From AP-15 sp963814865 (GTDB lineage Bacteria; Pseudomonadota; Alphaproteobacteria; ATCC43930; CGMCC-115725): DNA of 64,000 nt. The notes under the pieces were generated by a model, which ran no database searches, was not told the origin of the DNA, and saw only the letters and a program-made list of their open reading frames with translations. Every line of letters begins with the position of its first letter. Within the stretch, counting starts at the first letter, position 1. Below are positions 9,301 through 18,360 of this stretch, one piece after another. The position numbers were made by a program, and so were the translations under genes. The DNA lies in the NCBI GenBank assembly GCA_963814865.1, contig CAWFEN010000014.1:124001-188000 (forward strand), read 5' to 3'.

Positions 9301-10378
9301 CAGAAATATCCCGGTCCCGGCGTTGATCGTGGCGTAATTCGTCACGGAAGCGGCCGGGCTCGAATAAATGCCAATGCCAAATCTTGCCGTGGTGAATTCG
9401 ATCAAGGGCGTGGTGATGCTCGACGAGCCGTTGGTTACGGTGCCGCCGGCAGTGGCGAGATTGGCTGCAGCCCCGACGGTGCCGGCCACTTCGATCGTGC
9501 CGAGATTGGTCACCGTTCCGGCCGCGTAGCCGCCGATGAAGACCCCGTCCTGCCCTGCTGTCGCGGTCGTGACCAGTGCGCCGGGCTGCGCGTTGCTAAA
9601 GCTGCCGCCCGCATCTAATTCGACGCCAAAGAAATAGCCGGACATCGTGCCGTAATTGACGATGGTTCCGGCGGCGCCGGCGATGTCGTTGAAAAAGCCG
9701 GCTATCACAGCGGCAGTCGAGCCGCTGGAGCCGTTCCGGATCAGGCCGCCATAGGAGAAGCTGACACTGCCCGAAATCGAGCCGTTGTTGATCAGCGTCG
9801 TCCGTGAGTTCTTGCGCGATCACGCCGTTTTGGATCACGCCGGTCTTGCCATTGGTCAGCAAATTGCCGAGGGACCCGTACAGCTTTACGCCATAGCTGC
9901 CGGCAGTGTTGAAAATCTCGCCGTAATTGGCGACCGTCGCATTGGCGCCTTCGATCTTGATGCCGCCGACATAGCCGAGGATGCTCCGGTCGTTGACGAC
10001 CTCACCCCCGGCGGCCAGCAGGATGCCGCGCCCGCCGCTGCCGGAGGCGGAGATAAAGCCGAAATTGATCACCGTCGCCGGTTGGTAGCCGGCATAGATC
10101 CCTTGCGTTTCGCCGCCGATGCCGCCCTCGTTGAAGACGGTGCCGCCGCCGAAAAGCCCGACACCCGCAGAACCCACCCCCGCCGCCGCGATCAGCCCGA
10201 AATTCTTGATGTACCAGGGATAAGGTTGGCCATTGACGGATTCCACTGCAACAGCAGAGCCGGCGGTCTCGTCGATGCTGATCTCGCATGACCCGGTGAT
10301 CGTGACCGGGTTGTCGGTGGTCGCGGTCAGCTGAACCCCGTTGGTGGTGGTGTAGTTGTCGATGATGCGCACGATCAA
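6352..10378 (-). CDS. large secreted RTX-like repeat protein with beta-helix N-terminal half; one frameshift
   Basis: Two overlapping frames (9596-10378 and 6352-9708) join into one protein of about 1,341 residues when a single extra base at 9806-9811 is removed. The correction turns '..NGVIAQ' into a run that continues 'LINNGSISGSVSFSYGG'. Residues 1 to about 560 are full of 'N-x-G-T-I' turns such as 'ITNFGTI', as in right-handed beta-helix passengers. The rest is a series of 108-residue units, each holding RTX nonapeptides like 'GGPGNDTFRF', and the C-terminus 'LTASDIFFIK' is typical of type I secretion substrates. There is no signal peptide. It is likely a calcium-binding adhesin or surface protein. 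No type I secretion genes are in the window. Confidence 0.8.
6800..8590 (-). repeat. 324-bp tandem coding repeat (108-residue units) in the RTX-like protein
   Basis: The same reading-frame landmark (the codons for 'VETY') recurs at 6922, 7246, 7570 and 7894, exactly 324 bases apart, then at 8245 (351 bases, one extra 27-base nonapeptide). A divergent sixth unit follows near 8586. The three central units are very similar at the DNA level, so the array is prone to copy-number change and to misassembly. Confidence 0.85.
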
Positions 10379-10580
10379 ACCCCGTATGCGGCTGCCGCCC
10401 GACCCTCGGACCGTGGCCCTACGCTTAATACTTAAGCGCAGCCAGGGTCGTAATCCGAAAGGAATTTATTGGCAAGCCGTCAAGCGACAGTCTGTGGCTG
10501 ACTCGTCATCTGTCCGGTGTTTGTAGCGGGTGATCTGTCCGGTTTTTGAACCGCTCAAAAGGGGCACTAGTGGAGCGGTT
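10379..10580. other. spacer with a repeated 11-base motif beside the insertion element
   Basis: No gene is seen. The motif ATCTGTCCGGT occurs at 10508-10518 and again at 10533-10543, in direct orientation 25 bases apart. Closely spaced direct repeats of this kind are common at transposon ends, so this may be the remnant end of a second mobile element next to the IS1380-type one. Confidence 0.35.
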
Positions 10581-10603
10581 CTAGCCCGCATTTCTCATAG
10601 GGC
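10581..10603 (+). repeat. left inverted repeat of the IS1380-type element
   Basis: The 23 bases start CTAGCCCG and end CTCATAGGGC. They pair with 11569-11591 in reverse complement with two mismatches (positions 9 and 12). Confidence 0.75.
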
Positions 10604-10765
10604 GGCCGATTGGTCGCGGTTGGCGGCGCGGTCGGCGGCCGGGTGGCCGGGCAGAGTGGCGGTTGTGGGTTGAGGCATCGGGTTTTCAACTTTTGCGGGT
10701 TCTGTCGAGGGCAGCGATCCCCGAGGCGGGTTGCGGGGTTATTGTTGACCGCGTTTTCTGGTTCG

Positions 10766-11495
10766 TCAGGCCGCTGCGGCGAGTGCGGCCTGCGCGGCGC
10801 GGTACTCGGTCTGATAGGGGCAGGCCGAGGGCATGGCGAGCTTGATGCGGCGCCCGCTGGTGCGCACCAGCGCGCCGATTTTCAGGAGCCTGAGGCGGAT
10901 CGTGCCGCATGAGGCGCGGGCGAACCGGGTATGGGCCAAACCGATGCGGCGCAAGGCGCAGATCAGCGCATAGGCCATCGAGGCGAACCACAGCCGCCGC
11001 TGGTTGGCGCGCATGGTGTGGGCCGCGGTGCGGTCGGCATAAAGGTCGAGCTGGCATTGCTTGATGCGGTTCTCCATCTCGCCGCGGGCGCAGCAGACCT
11101 TCTCATAGAGGTGGCGGGTTCATAGAGGTGGCGGGTTCATAGAGGTGGCGGGCCGCGTGCTCGTCACGGGCCAGCGAGGTCACAACAAAGCGCGGGTTGG
11201 GTTCGCCTGCGGTCGATTGCGCCTTGCCGGCGAGGCGGCGCGCCCGGCTCCAGCTCTTGCGGGTGCGCCAGGTGAAGTCCTTGAAGCGGCGTGCCGGCTG
11301 GCCGGTCTTTTTCGGGCATGCGGTAATCGGTGAAACAGCCGGCAAATCGCTCGATCAGCCGGATCTGACCATCGGTTGCACCGAGCAGCATCGCGCCGGC
11401 CTCCGAAGTCATCCGCTGCCGTCGAATGCCGCCACCACCGCTCGCCCCTCGACGCGTGCAAACCCTGACAAATCCGCGCTACGCTCTGTCTGCAT
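10766..11495 (-). pseudogene. IS1380-family transposase remnant
   Basis: The pieces read in order on the minus strand. From ATG at 11495 comes 'MQTERSADLSGF' and then 'VVAAFDGS'. After a frameshift near 11410 comes 'MTSEAGAMLLGATDGQIRLI' to 'CFTDYRMPEK'. Then a jump, where about 200 residues including most of the DDE core are missing, leads to 'FKDFTWRTRKSWSRARRLAG' and 'NPRFVVTSLA'. A 17-bp triplication breaks the frame at 11104-11152. The final piece 'MENRIKQCQLDLYADRTAAH' runs to a stop at 10766. These blocks are diagnostic of IS1380 transposases. It cannot encode an active enzyme. Confidence 0.8.
11104..11152. repeat. 17-bp tandem triplication inside the transposase remnant
   Basis: The unit CATAGAGGTGGCGGGTT occurs at 11104-11120 and 11121-11137 and again, with its last two bases changed, from 11138. 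Two added units shift the transposase frame by 34 bases exactly where 'ARHLYE' should run into the 'MENRIK' segment. Confidence 0.85.
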
Positions 11496-11568
11496 CGGGA
11501 TCCCCTTGGCCCTCAGATAAACCGCTTGTGCAACACGATTTTCTCAGAGCCAGGGCCCCGATGCACCT

Positions 11569-11591
11569 GCCCTATGAGATATCCGGGCTAG
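11569..11591 (-). repeat. right inverted repeat of the IS1380-type element
   Basis: Reverse complement of the left end with two mismatches. On the plus strand it starts GCCCTATGAG and ends GGGCTAG. Confidence 0.75.
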
Positions 11592-11819
11592 CCGGTGTTA
11601 TTCACCAGGGTGTCGGAGGGCGCCCGGCAATCTTCGCGTTGGGGTCAAGGATTCCGGGAACTCTCTTTGAGTCAGCCCGATCAATGGGCCACGATTCCCG
11701 CAACATATAACCGAAACCAACCCGCAATCCCGCCGTCGCGGATAGGTTCGCATCGACCGCTATCGGCACACCATGAGCGCGGCTCGACCGGCTCGGTGTC
11801 GCCGGGGAGAGAGGCGGGC

Positions 11820-13431
11820 TCAGCCGACCGTGCCGTCGGGCGCGCGGCGCAGGACGGTGCCGGGCAGGGCGCCGGTGTGGCGGGCGTCCTCGACGACGAT
11901 GGTGCCGTTGACCAGCACCGTGGTGCGCGCGCCGGTCGGGTATTGGTGCGGCTCGGCATAGGTCGCACGGTCCTTGAAATCGGCGGGGTCGAAGATCGCG
12001 ATATCGGCGCGATAGCCCTCGCGCAACAGCCCGCGGTCGCGCAGCCGCAAGGCCGCGGCGGTCGCCCCGGTCATCTTGTGCACCGCCTGCTCGAGCGGCA
12101 GCAGGTGCTCTTCGCCGACGTAATGGCCGATGATGCGCGGGAAGGTGCCGTAAAAGCGCGGGTGCGGCAGGCCCTGGCTGACGATGCCGTAATCGGCGAC
12201 GCAATTGCCGTCGGAGCCGACCAGTGCCGCGGGCGAGCGCACGATCTCGCGGATGTCGGCTTCGGCGATCGAGGTGATCAGCACCCGCGTCGCGCCTTTG
12301 TCCTCGATCAAATAATCGCAGACGAAGCCGATCGGGTCGCGGCCGCGCGCCGCCGCGATCGCGGCCACCGTCTCGCCCGCATATTGCGGCAGATGCGGCG
12401 AGATCGAGACCTGCACATTCTCCCAGGATGGGATGCGGCCCCAATTGTTGAGCCCGTCGCGCTCGATCTCGGCGCGAATGCGCGCGCGGGTCTCGGGCAG
12501 CGCAAGGCGCGCCAGCATCGCCTCCAAGCCGCCCTCCTGCACCCATTGCGGCAGGAGGTTCTTCAGCGGGTTGCTGCCGGCGGCATAGGGGTAGGCATCG
12601 CAATCGACCGCCAGCCCCTCGGCCCGCGCCGCCGCGATCATGCCGAGGATCTGCGCCGCCTTGCCCCAATTGTCGGTGCCCGAGCATTTGAGGTGCACGA
12701 TCTCGACATGCACGCCGCACGCTCCGGGCGATGTCGATCGCCTCCTCGACCGCTGCGACGACCTTGTTCAATTCGTCGCGGATATGGGTGAAATAGGCCG
12801 CGTTGCGGCGCTTCAGCACATTGCACAATGCCACGATCTCGGCGCGGTCGGCGTAGCTGCCGGGCGGCGTGAAGAGCCCGGTGGAAAGGCCGAGCGCCCC
12901 GGCCGCGAGACCTTCTTCGAGCAGCCCGGCCATCCGGTCGAACTCGGCCTGGCTCGGCGCCCGCGCCGCCATGCCCATCACATTGAGCCGCAGGGTGTGG
13001 TGGCCGACCAGCATGCCGGCATTGACCGCAACCCGCGGAAAGCCGTCGAGGTATTCGGCAAAGCTGGTTTCGCGGAACGGCAGCCACGGCGCGCTGGCGC
13101 TCAGATAGTCCCGGATCAGCGCCAATTTGCCGGGCAGGATCGGCGCCACCGAAAACCCGCAATGGCCGGCGATCTCGGTGGTGACGCCCTGGCGCACCTT
13201 GCTTTCGGCCTTGGGGTTGATCGGCAGGGTGAAGTCGGAATGCGTCTTGATGTCGATAAAGCCCGGCGTCACCGCCAGCCCCTCGGCCTCGATCACCCTG
13301 GCCGTATTCGCCGGCAGCGCGCAACCCGATGATGCGATCCGGCCGTCGCGCACCACGACGTCGCCGATTTCGCCCGGCCGTCCGCTGCCGTCGATGATGA
13401 GCCCGCCGCGGATCAGGATGTCCTGGGTCAC
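11820..13431 (-). CDS. amidohydrolase, second N-acyl-D-amino-acid deacylase family member; one frameshift
   Basis: The start is a GTG at 13431 that overlaps the reductase stop as GTGA. The first frame gives 'DILIRGGLIIDGSGRPGEIG', 'GFIDIKTHSDFTLPINPK' and 'EIAGHCGFSVAP'. One extra base near 12718-12722 moves the frame to 'GVHVEIVHLKCSGTDNWGKA' and on to 'VGSDGNCVADYG' and 'LRDRGLLREGYRADIAIFD', ending at 11820. The corrected length is 536 aa, normal for the family. This subfamily has 'KTHSD' where the paralogue at 4513 has H-x-H, so the metal site may differ. Coupling to a ferredoxin and its reductase suggests work on a product of an oxygenase. Confidence 0.85.
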
Positions 13432-14662
13432 GAGCGCCGCGCCGCATGCGCCCGCAGATCGTAATCGGTGTCGGCGGCCTGCTCCGGGGTCAGCGGCGGC
13501 GCGCCGGCAAGCATTCGGCGCGCGGCGATATGATCGGCTGCCCGGTTGACCAATTCGACGCCGAGCAGGCGGCCGTCGCGGAAGCAGAATACCGAGAAAC
13601 TGCCGCTTTCCGGATCGCCGCGGAGAATGGCGGCGTCGTGACCCGTGGTGAGGCCGGCGATCTGCAATTTCAGATCGCCCTGATCGCTCCAGAACCACGG
13701 CACCTTGTCATAGACCGCCGGCTTGCCGGCGATGCCGGCCGCGACCGAGCGCGCCTGGTCGACGGCGTTCTGCACCGAATTCGAGCCGCACCCGCGCCGC
13801 GCGCGAAGCGGGTCGGAAAGCTGGCGCAATCGCCGATCGCCGAAATCGCCGGTTCGCCGGTCGCGAGATGGCCGTCGACGGCGATGCCGTTGCCGATTGC
13901 GAGCCCGGCCGCATCCGCCAGCTCGGCATTGGGTACCACCCCGATGCAGACGAGGACGAGGCCGGCGGGCAGATGCCGGCCGTCGCTGGTTTCGACGCCG
14001 CTGACCCGGCCGCTGTCGCCGAAAATGCGGGCGACGCCGGTGCCGAGCGAAATCTCCGCTCCCCAGCGCCGATGCGCCTCGGTGAAAAAGCGTGAGACCG
14101 GCGCCGAAACGACCCGGCCCATCGGCTGCTGCGTCAACTCGACGATGTGCACGGCGGCACCCGCGGCGATCGCTACCGAGGCGAATTCGAGCCCGATAAA
14201 GCCGGCGCCGACGACGACCACCTCGCGCGCTTCGGTCAATCGCTGCCGCAGGACGTCGGTGTCGGCGAGGGTGCGCAGCGCCAGGACGCCGTCGAATTCG
14301 GCCCCCGGGACGGCGAGCGGCCGGTTGCGCGCCCCGGTCGCCAGGACCAGATGGTCGAAACCGATCTCGCCGCCCGAGGCCAGCCGAAGACAGCGCCCGC
14401 GCCGATCGATCGCAGCGACGCTGGCGCCGGTCACCAGGTCGATTTCCTGCTTTTCGTAGAACGCCGCGGGCCGCAGCCACAATTCGTCGAGGCTGCTTTC
14501 GCCGGCGAGGTAGGATTTCGACAAAGGCGGTCGCTGATAGGGCAGCACGGGTTCGTCCCCGACCAGCAGGATGCGGCCGGCAAAGCCCTCCTGCCGCAGC
14601 GACGACGCCGTCTGAAAACCGGCCTGCCCGGCGCCGACGACGGCGACGACCGGTTCCGTCAT
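13428..14662 (-). CDS. FAD-dependent ferredoxin reductase (rhodocoxin/putidaredoxin reductase type); frameshifted
   Basis: The start ATG at 14662 overlaps the ferredoxin stop by one base (TGATG). The N-terminal FAD dinucleotide fold is 'VVAVVGAGQAGFQTA', with 'PYQRPPLSKSYL' as usual for this family. The NAD(H) fold is 'VVVVGAGFIGLEFASVA', and the FAD-contact motif is 'ISAIGDCASFP'. The frame breaks twice near 13777-13797. Removing two extra bases, one inside GAATTC at 13777-13782, restores 'RLESVQNAVDQARSVAAGIA' and a 410-aa protein of standard length ending at 13428. It should pass electrons from NAD(P)H to the adjacent [2Fe-2S] ferredoxin. No cytochrome P450 or oxygenase is present in the window. 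Confidence 0.85.
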
Positions 14663-14985
14663 CAGATTTGCGTCTCCGGCAGGTGAACGACGAGACCGTC
14701 CATTTCCGGGGTGACGACCAGCTGGCAGCTCAGCCGGCTGTTGGGTTTGCGCTCGCTCGCGGTGAATTCGAGCATCGCCTTCTCGTCGTCCGATTGGGCC
14801 GGCGTCAACGGCAATTGCGCCTCTTCGACATAGACGTGGCAGGTCGCGCACATCATCTCGCCGCCGCATTCGGCGACGATGCCGTCGACATTGTTGAGGA
14901 TCGCCCCGCGCATGACGCTGGTGCCGACCGGCACATCGACCACGTCCTGCGCCCCGTCGGTGTGAACATAGGTGATCTTGGGCAT
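14662..14985 (-). CDS. [2Fe-2S] ferredoxin, adrenodoxin/putidaredoxin type
   Basis: 107 residues. The cluster ligands are visible as 'CGGEMMCATCHVYV' (C-x5-C-x2-C), with the fourth cysteine in 'SRLSCQLVV'. The C-terminal 'DGLVVHLPETQI' is also typical. Such proteins serve P450s or ring-hydroxylating enzymes. It is the first gene of a tightly overlapping three-gene unit (ferredoxin, reductase, deacylase) read leftward. The ATG at 14985 is the family's usual start ('MPKITYVHTDG'). Confidence 0.92.
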   Translation of the reverse strand: MPKITYVHTDGAQDVVDVPVGTSVMRGAILNNVDGIVAECGGEMMCATCHVYVEEAQLPLTPAQSDDEKAMLEFTASERKPNSRLSCQLVVTPEMDGLVVHLPETQI

Positions 14986-15071
14986 CGTCTTCCTATCGGT
15001 TGGATACCTATCGCCGGGATAGGGGGCGCGAACCGCGAACGGATCTAAATCCGACAGCCTCCCCGTGGCCG

Positions 15072-16109
15072 TCAAGCCTGCAGCGCGACGACAGCTTCGT
15101 CGGCCTCGGCGTCGAGCCGTGCACCGAGAGCGGCGCTCTCCCGTGCGATCTCGTCGAACGCGGCACCTTCGTCGGCAGGCGCGCGGGGAAGGGTCCGGTT
15201 GAGGGCATCGTGGCGGACGAACTGGAACGCCGCCTTGTCGAGCCGTCCGCGGTCCCACCACAGCCTGGCCATCATGCCGAGCCAGTCGCCGTGCCTGACG
15301 CCACCGTGGCCGGTATGAAACGAAAAGCTCCCGAGCCCATAAAAGATCGGCTTAGCGCTATAGATCTCGATCGGCAGCGAGTAATGCGGGCCGTGCCCGA
15401 TCACCAGATCGGCGCCGGCATCGATTGCGGCATGGCCGATCTCGCTCATGTATTGCAGGATCTCGCGGTGCAGCCCCCAGTGAAACGAAGCGACAACGAT
15501 GTCGGCCTGGGCGCGCAGGGCGGCGATGTCCTCGCCGAGCCGGTGCAGATATTGCTTGTCGGCCCAGGTCACGATCTGCGGCGGGATGCCTGGCCGGTTG
15601 GCGGGCGGGCGGCTGCCCTGCGAGGGAACCTGGTAGGCGGTGTGGCCGCGGATCACGGCGATGCCGGCCGCAGCGTCGCCGGCCTCGTGATTGGTCGGCC
15701 AATAAACCGAGCTGCGCTGCAAAAAACCGAAACGCACCCCGTCCCGCTCGACGATTGCCGGCGCGTGTGCCGCCGCCCGGTTGCGGCCGGCGCCGGTGTG
15801 CGCAATGCCGATCCGGTCCAGCCGGGCGATCGAGCCGAGGATCGCCGCCTCGCCGTAATTGACGTTGTTGGCGATGCCGACCGCCTGGATGCCGGCCGAT
15901 TTCAGCGCCTCGCCGGCGACGATCGGATCGGCGAAAAAGCCTTCGCGCTCGACCGAATGCCCTTCCGGCGGCTGATGGAGACAGCATTCGAGGTTGGCAA
16001 AAACGATGCCGGCGCCGCGCAGCTCGTCCCGCACCAGCGCGAAGGGCACGGCCGGATCGGTGACGCTCATCAGGTTAATGTCGCCGGTGAGGATCATCTT
16101 CGTCGCCAT
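15072..16109 (-). CDS. CapA family metallophosphatase-like protein
   Basis: 345 residues with the CapA / poly-gamma-glutamate synthesis fold: 'MILTGDINLM' at the N-terminus, 'VFANLECCLH', 'FHWGLHREI' and 'VIGHGPHYSLP'. The usual 'NNH' segment reads 'GIANNVNYGEAAI', so a conserved histidine is replaced by valine, which may change metal binding. Family members belong to the calcineurin-like superfamily and are mostly uncharacterised outside capsule synthesis. The ATG at 16109 follows GGAGGAA. It is transcribed away from the DUF35-thiolase pair at 16247, which suggests no direct functional link. Confidence 0.8.
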   Translation of the reverse strand: MATKMILTGDINLMSVTDPAVPFALVRDELRGAGIVFANLECCLHQPPEGHSVEREGFFADPIVAGEALKSAGIQAVGIANNVNYGEAAILGSIARLDRIGIAHTGAGRNRAAAHAPAIVERDGVRFGFLQRSSVYWPTNHEAGDAAAGIAVIRGHTAYQVPSQGSRPPANRPGIPPQIVTWADKQYLHRLGEDIAALRAQADIVVASFHWGLHREILQYMSEIGHAAIDAGADLVIGHGPHYSLPIEIYSAKPIFYGLGSFSFHTGHGGVRHGDWLGMMARLWWDRGRLDKAAFQFVRHDALNRTLPRAPADEGAAFDEIARESAALGARLDAEADEAVVALQA

Positions 16110-16246
16110 CGCCCTGTTCCTCCGCTCGCCGCCGCCGCGACGATAATAGCACTGCCGGGCGAGCGCCACCGCGCACCGCGCGCCGCCCAACCCTTGCCGT
16201 CCGACCCCGCCACCGACAGAATATGGTTGAGGCGAGGGAGCGGGCG

Positions 16247-16648
16247 ATGGAGCGGATCGCGGAATCACCACTGGCGGCCTATCAGGCACACCTGGAAAAG
16301 GGCGAGCTCGCCTATCAGTGGAGCCCGGCGGCGCAGAAAGCGGTGTTTTACCCGCGGGTGATCTGCCCCTTTACCGGCAGCGACCGGCTCGAATGGCGGG
16401 TCAGCGCCGGGCTCGGCACGGTTTATGCGACAACGGCCACGCATCCGCGCGAGGGGGCACCCTATAACGTGGCGCTGATCGATATGGACGAAGGCTTCCG
16501 GCTGATGAGCCGGGTCGAGGACATTGCCCCTGAGGCGGTGCGGATCGGCATGCGCGTCCGCTTTCGCGTCCATCGTCCCGGCGGCGATCGATCCAGGGGC
16601 GACGAACCGGCCTATCCGGTTTTCGTTCCGCTGGAGACGGGGTTATGA
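16247..16648 (+). CDS. OB-fold protein, DUF35 (acyl-CoA/thiolase partner)
   Basis: About 133 residues. The region 'YPRVICPFTGSDRLEWRVSA' corresponds to the rubredoxin-like ribbon of DUF35 proteins, but the usual four cysteines are reduced to one, so zinc binding is probably lost. 'GLGTVYATTATHPREGAPYN' and 'VALIDMDEGFRLMSRV' are the OB-fold strands. DUF35 proteins form complexes with non-condensing thiolases in steroid and lipid side-chain breakdown. Here the gene overlaps the thiolase start as ATGA, which supports such a complex. I prefer the ATG at 16247 (GAGGGAG upstream) over the one at 16223. Confidence 0.8.
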   Translation: MERIAESPLAAYQAHLEKGELAYQWSPAAQKAVFYPRVICPFTGSDRLEWRVSAGLGTVYATTATHPREGAPYNVALIDMDEGFRLMSRVEDIAPEAVRIGMRVRFRVHRPGGDRSRGDEPAYPVFVPLETGL

Positions 16649-17799
16649 ACGGGCTCACGCGCGGCTCGGCGGCGATCGTCGGCGTCGCCGAAAGCGATCT
16701 CGGCGCGGTCGCTGCCGAGATGAGCCCGATCGACCTGATGGCGCAGGGCATCCATCGCGCGCTCGAGGATTGCGGGCTGGCGCTCAAGGACATCGACGGC
16801 CTCGTCTGCGCCACCGCGCAAAGCCGCACCTCGGGCCTCAACCTCGCCGAATATCTCGGGATTTCGCCCGCCTTTATCGATACGACGATCCTCGGCGGTT
16901 CGTCCTTCATGTTTCATGTCGCGCACGCCCAGGCGGCGTTGCAGCTCGGCCTGTGCCAGGTCGCGGTAATCGCTTATGGCTCGACCCAGCGCACGATCGG
17001 CCGCCATCACGCCTCGGTGCGCGAGTACAACCCCTACGAGACCCCGTTCCGCCCGTTCCTGCCCTCGACCGCCTATGCGCTCGCCGCCTCGCGCCACATG
17101 TTCGAATACGGCACGACGCGCGAGCAATTGGCCGCGGTCGCGGTGGCGGCGCGCGAATGGGCGTTGCTGAACCCGGTCGCGTGGGAAAAGCAGCCGCTGA
17201 CGATCGCCGAGGTGCTGGCGGCGCGGATGATCAGCTATCCGTTCACGGTGCGCGACATCTGCCTCGTGACCGACGGCGGCGGTGCGGTGGTCATGACCAC
17301 CGCCGAACGCGCCCGCTCGTTGAAAAAGCCGCCGGCCTATGTGCTCGGCTGCGGCCAGGCCATCACCCACGCCAATATTTCCAGCATGCCCGACCTGACC
17401 GTCACCGGCGCCCTGCAATCCGGCCGCGCCGCCTACGACATGGCCAGGCTCGGTCCGTCCGACATCGACGTCCTCGAGCTTTACGATGCGTTCACGATCA
17501 ACCCGATCCTGTTCCTCGAAGACTTGGGCTTCTGCAAAAAGGGCGAGGGCGGGTCCTTTGTCGAGAACGGTCGTATCGCTCCCGGCGGCGCGCTGCCGGT
17601 CAACACCAATGGCGGCGGCCTGTCCTACTGCCACCCCGGCATGTACGGCCTCCTTCTGCTGATCGAGGCGACCCGCCAATTGCGCGGCGAATGCGGCGCC
17701 CGCCAGGTCGCGAAATGCGAAACCGCCCTCGCCCACGGCAACGGCGGCGTCCTCTCCTCGCAAGCCACCGTCATCCTCGGCACGCAAGCTACAGTTTGA
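16645..17799 (+). CDS. thiolase family protein (SCP-x / lipid-transfer-type thiolase)
   Basis: 384 residues of thiolase fold, starting 'GSAAIVGVAESDLGAV'. The position that holds the nucleophilic cysteine in classical thiolases lies in 'TTILGGSSFMFHVAHA' and has no cysteine. The C-terminal 'NTNGGGLSYCHPGMYG' keeps the family's G-H-P-type loop with C-H-P. This is the pattern of the lipid-transfer/SCP-x thiolase group, which often acts with a DUF35 partner in retro-aldol or thiolytic steps on branched or steroid side chains. Translation is coupled to the upstream DUF35 gene by a 4-base overlap. Confidence 0.85.
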   Translation: MNGLTRGSAAIVGVAESDLGAVAAEMSPIDLMAQGIHRALEDCGLALKDIDGLVCATAQSRTSGLNLAEYLGISPAFIDTTILGGSSFMFHVAHAQAALQLGLCQVAVIAYGSTQRTIGRHHASVREYNPYETPFRPFLPSTAYALAASRHMFEYGTTREQLAAVAVAAREWALLNPVAWEKQPLTIAEVLAARMISYPFTVRDICLVTDGGGAVVMTTAERARSLKKPPAYVLGCGQAITHANISSMPDLTVTGALQSGRAAYDMARLGPSDIDVLELYDAFTINPILFLEDLGFCKKGEGGSFVENGRIAPGGALPVNTNGGGLSYCHPGMYGLLLLIEATRQLRGECGARQVAKCETALAHGNGGVLSSQATVILGTQATV

Positions 17800-17824
17800 A
17801 TTTTGGGCTCAAAAAGGGGCCGAT

Positions 17825-18313
17825 ATGCCAATCGACGTAGCTCACTTATCTAACGACCAGCTGAAGAGATTTATCGAAAACCACCGCAGACAGAAGGCCA
17901 CAAATGCGCCGGCTTACGTGGATGCCCTACGTGAATGGCAGGTGCGCAAGGGCAACGGTTTGGACTTCGACAAATCATTTAGGATCATCAAAGCCGCGGC
18001 AAGAGAACACCGGTTCCTAAGCTATAAAGAATTAGCCGACGCTAGTGGTGCGGATTGGGGTCAGGTTCGCTACTCGCTCGGTAACCACCTCTGGGCTCTC
18101 GTCGAATTTGCCCATCGCAAGGGTTGGCCAATGCTCAGCGCGATTGTTGTCAACAAGTCGAATGTCAACTCCGGCACATTGGATCCCGAAACGCTGAAAG
18201 GTTTCATCGCCGCCGCTCATGACCTCGACTACGTGGCCACCGATGAGCAAGCCTTTTTGCGCGAGCAGCAGGACAAGGTCTTTGCGTGGGCCGCGGCCGA
18301 GGCTGAGACTTAA
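17825..18313 (+). CDS. hypothetical protein, soluble, lower GC
   Basis: 162 residues. I do not recognise a named family. The N-terminal third is a charged helix ('LKRFIENHRRQKAT'). The middle, 'FLSYKELADASGADWGQVRY', looks like a winged-helix or Ada/MGMT-like DNA-binding segment followed by 'PMLSAIVVNKSNVNSGTL'. There is no signal peptide or membrane segment. GC is lower than in the flanking genes and the next gene encodes a GIY-YIG nuclease, so the two may have arrived together. It begins 25 bases after the thiolase stop. Confidence 0.6.
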   Translation: MPIDVAHLSNDQLKRFIENHRRQKATNAPAYVDALREWQVRKGNGLDFDKSFRIIKAAAREHRFLSYKELADASGADWGQVRYSLGNHLWALVEFAHRKGWPMLSAIVVNKSNVNSGTLDPETLKGFIAAAHDLDYVATDEQAFLREQQDKVFAWAAAEAET

Positions 18314-18360
18314 CGCTAGGCTCGGAAGGCACCCCGTTTCGTCCGGCATTTCGCTAATAA

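Larger units (their letters stand above)
10581..11591. mobile_element. IS1380-family insertion sequence, internally deleted
   Basis: A 1,011-bp element bounded by 23-bp imperfect inverted repeats that match at 21 of 23 positions. It contains pieces of an IS1380-type transposase on the minus strand. Complete family members are about 1.6-1.7 kb, so roughly 0.65 kb of the interior is gone. I could not identify a clear target-site duplication. It sits between the large repeat protein and the second deacylase. Confidence 0.75.

Noticed and set aside
7426..9618. 730-codon plus-strand frame opposite the RTX-like gene
   Set aside because: It mirrors the 324-bp repeats of the real gene and gives a low-complexity Ala/Gly/Arg protein, so it is a shadow of a periodic coding sequence.
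10581..11591. Target-site duplication for the IS1380-type element
   Set aside because: The bases just outside the two 23-bp ends do not form a convincing short direct repeat.
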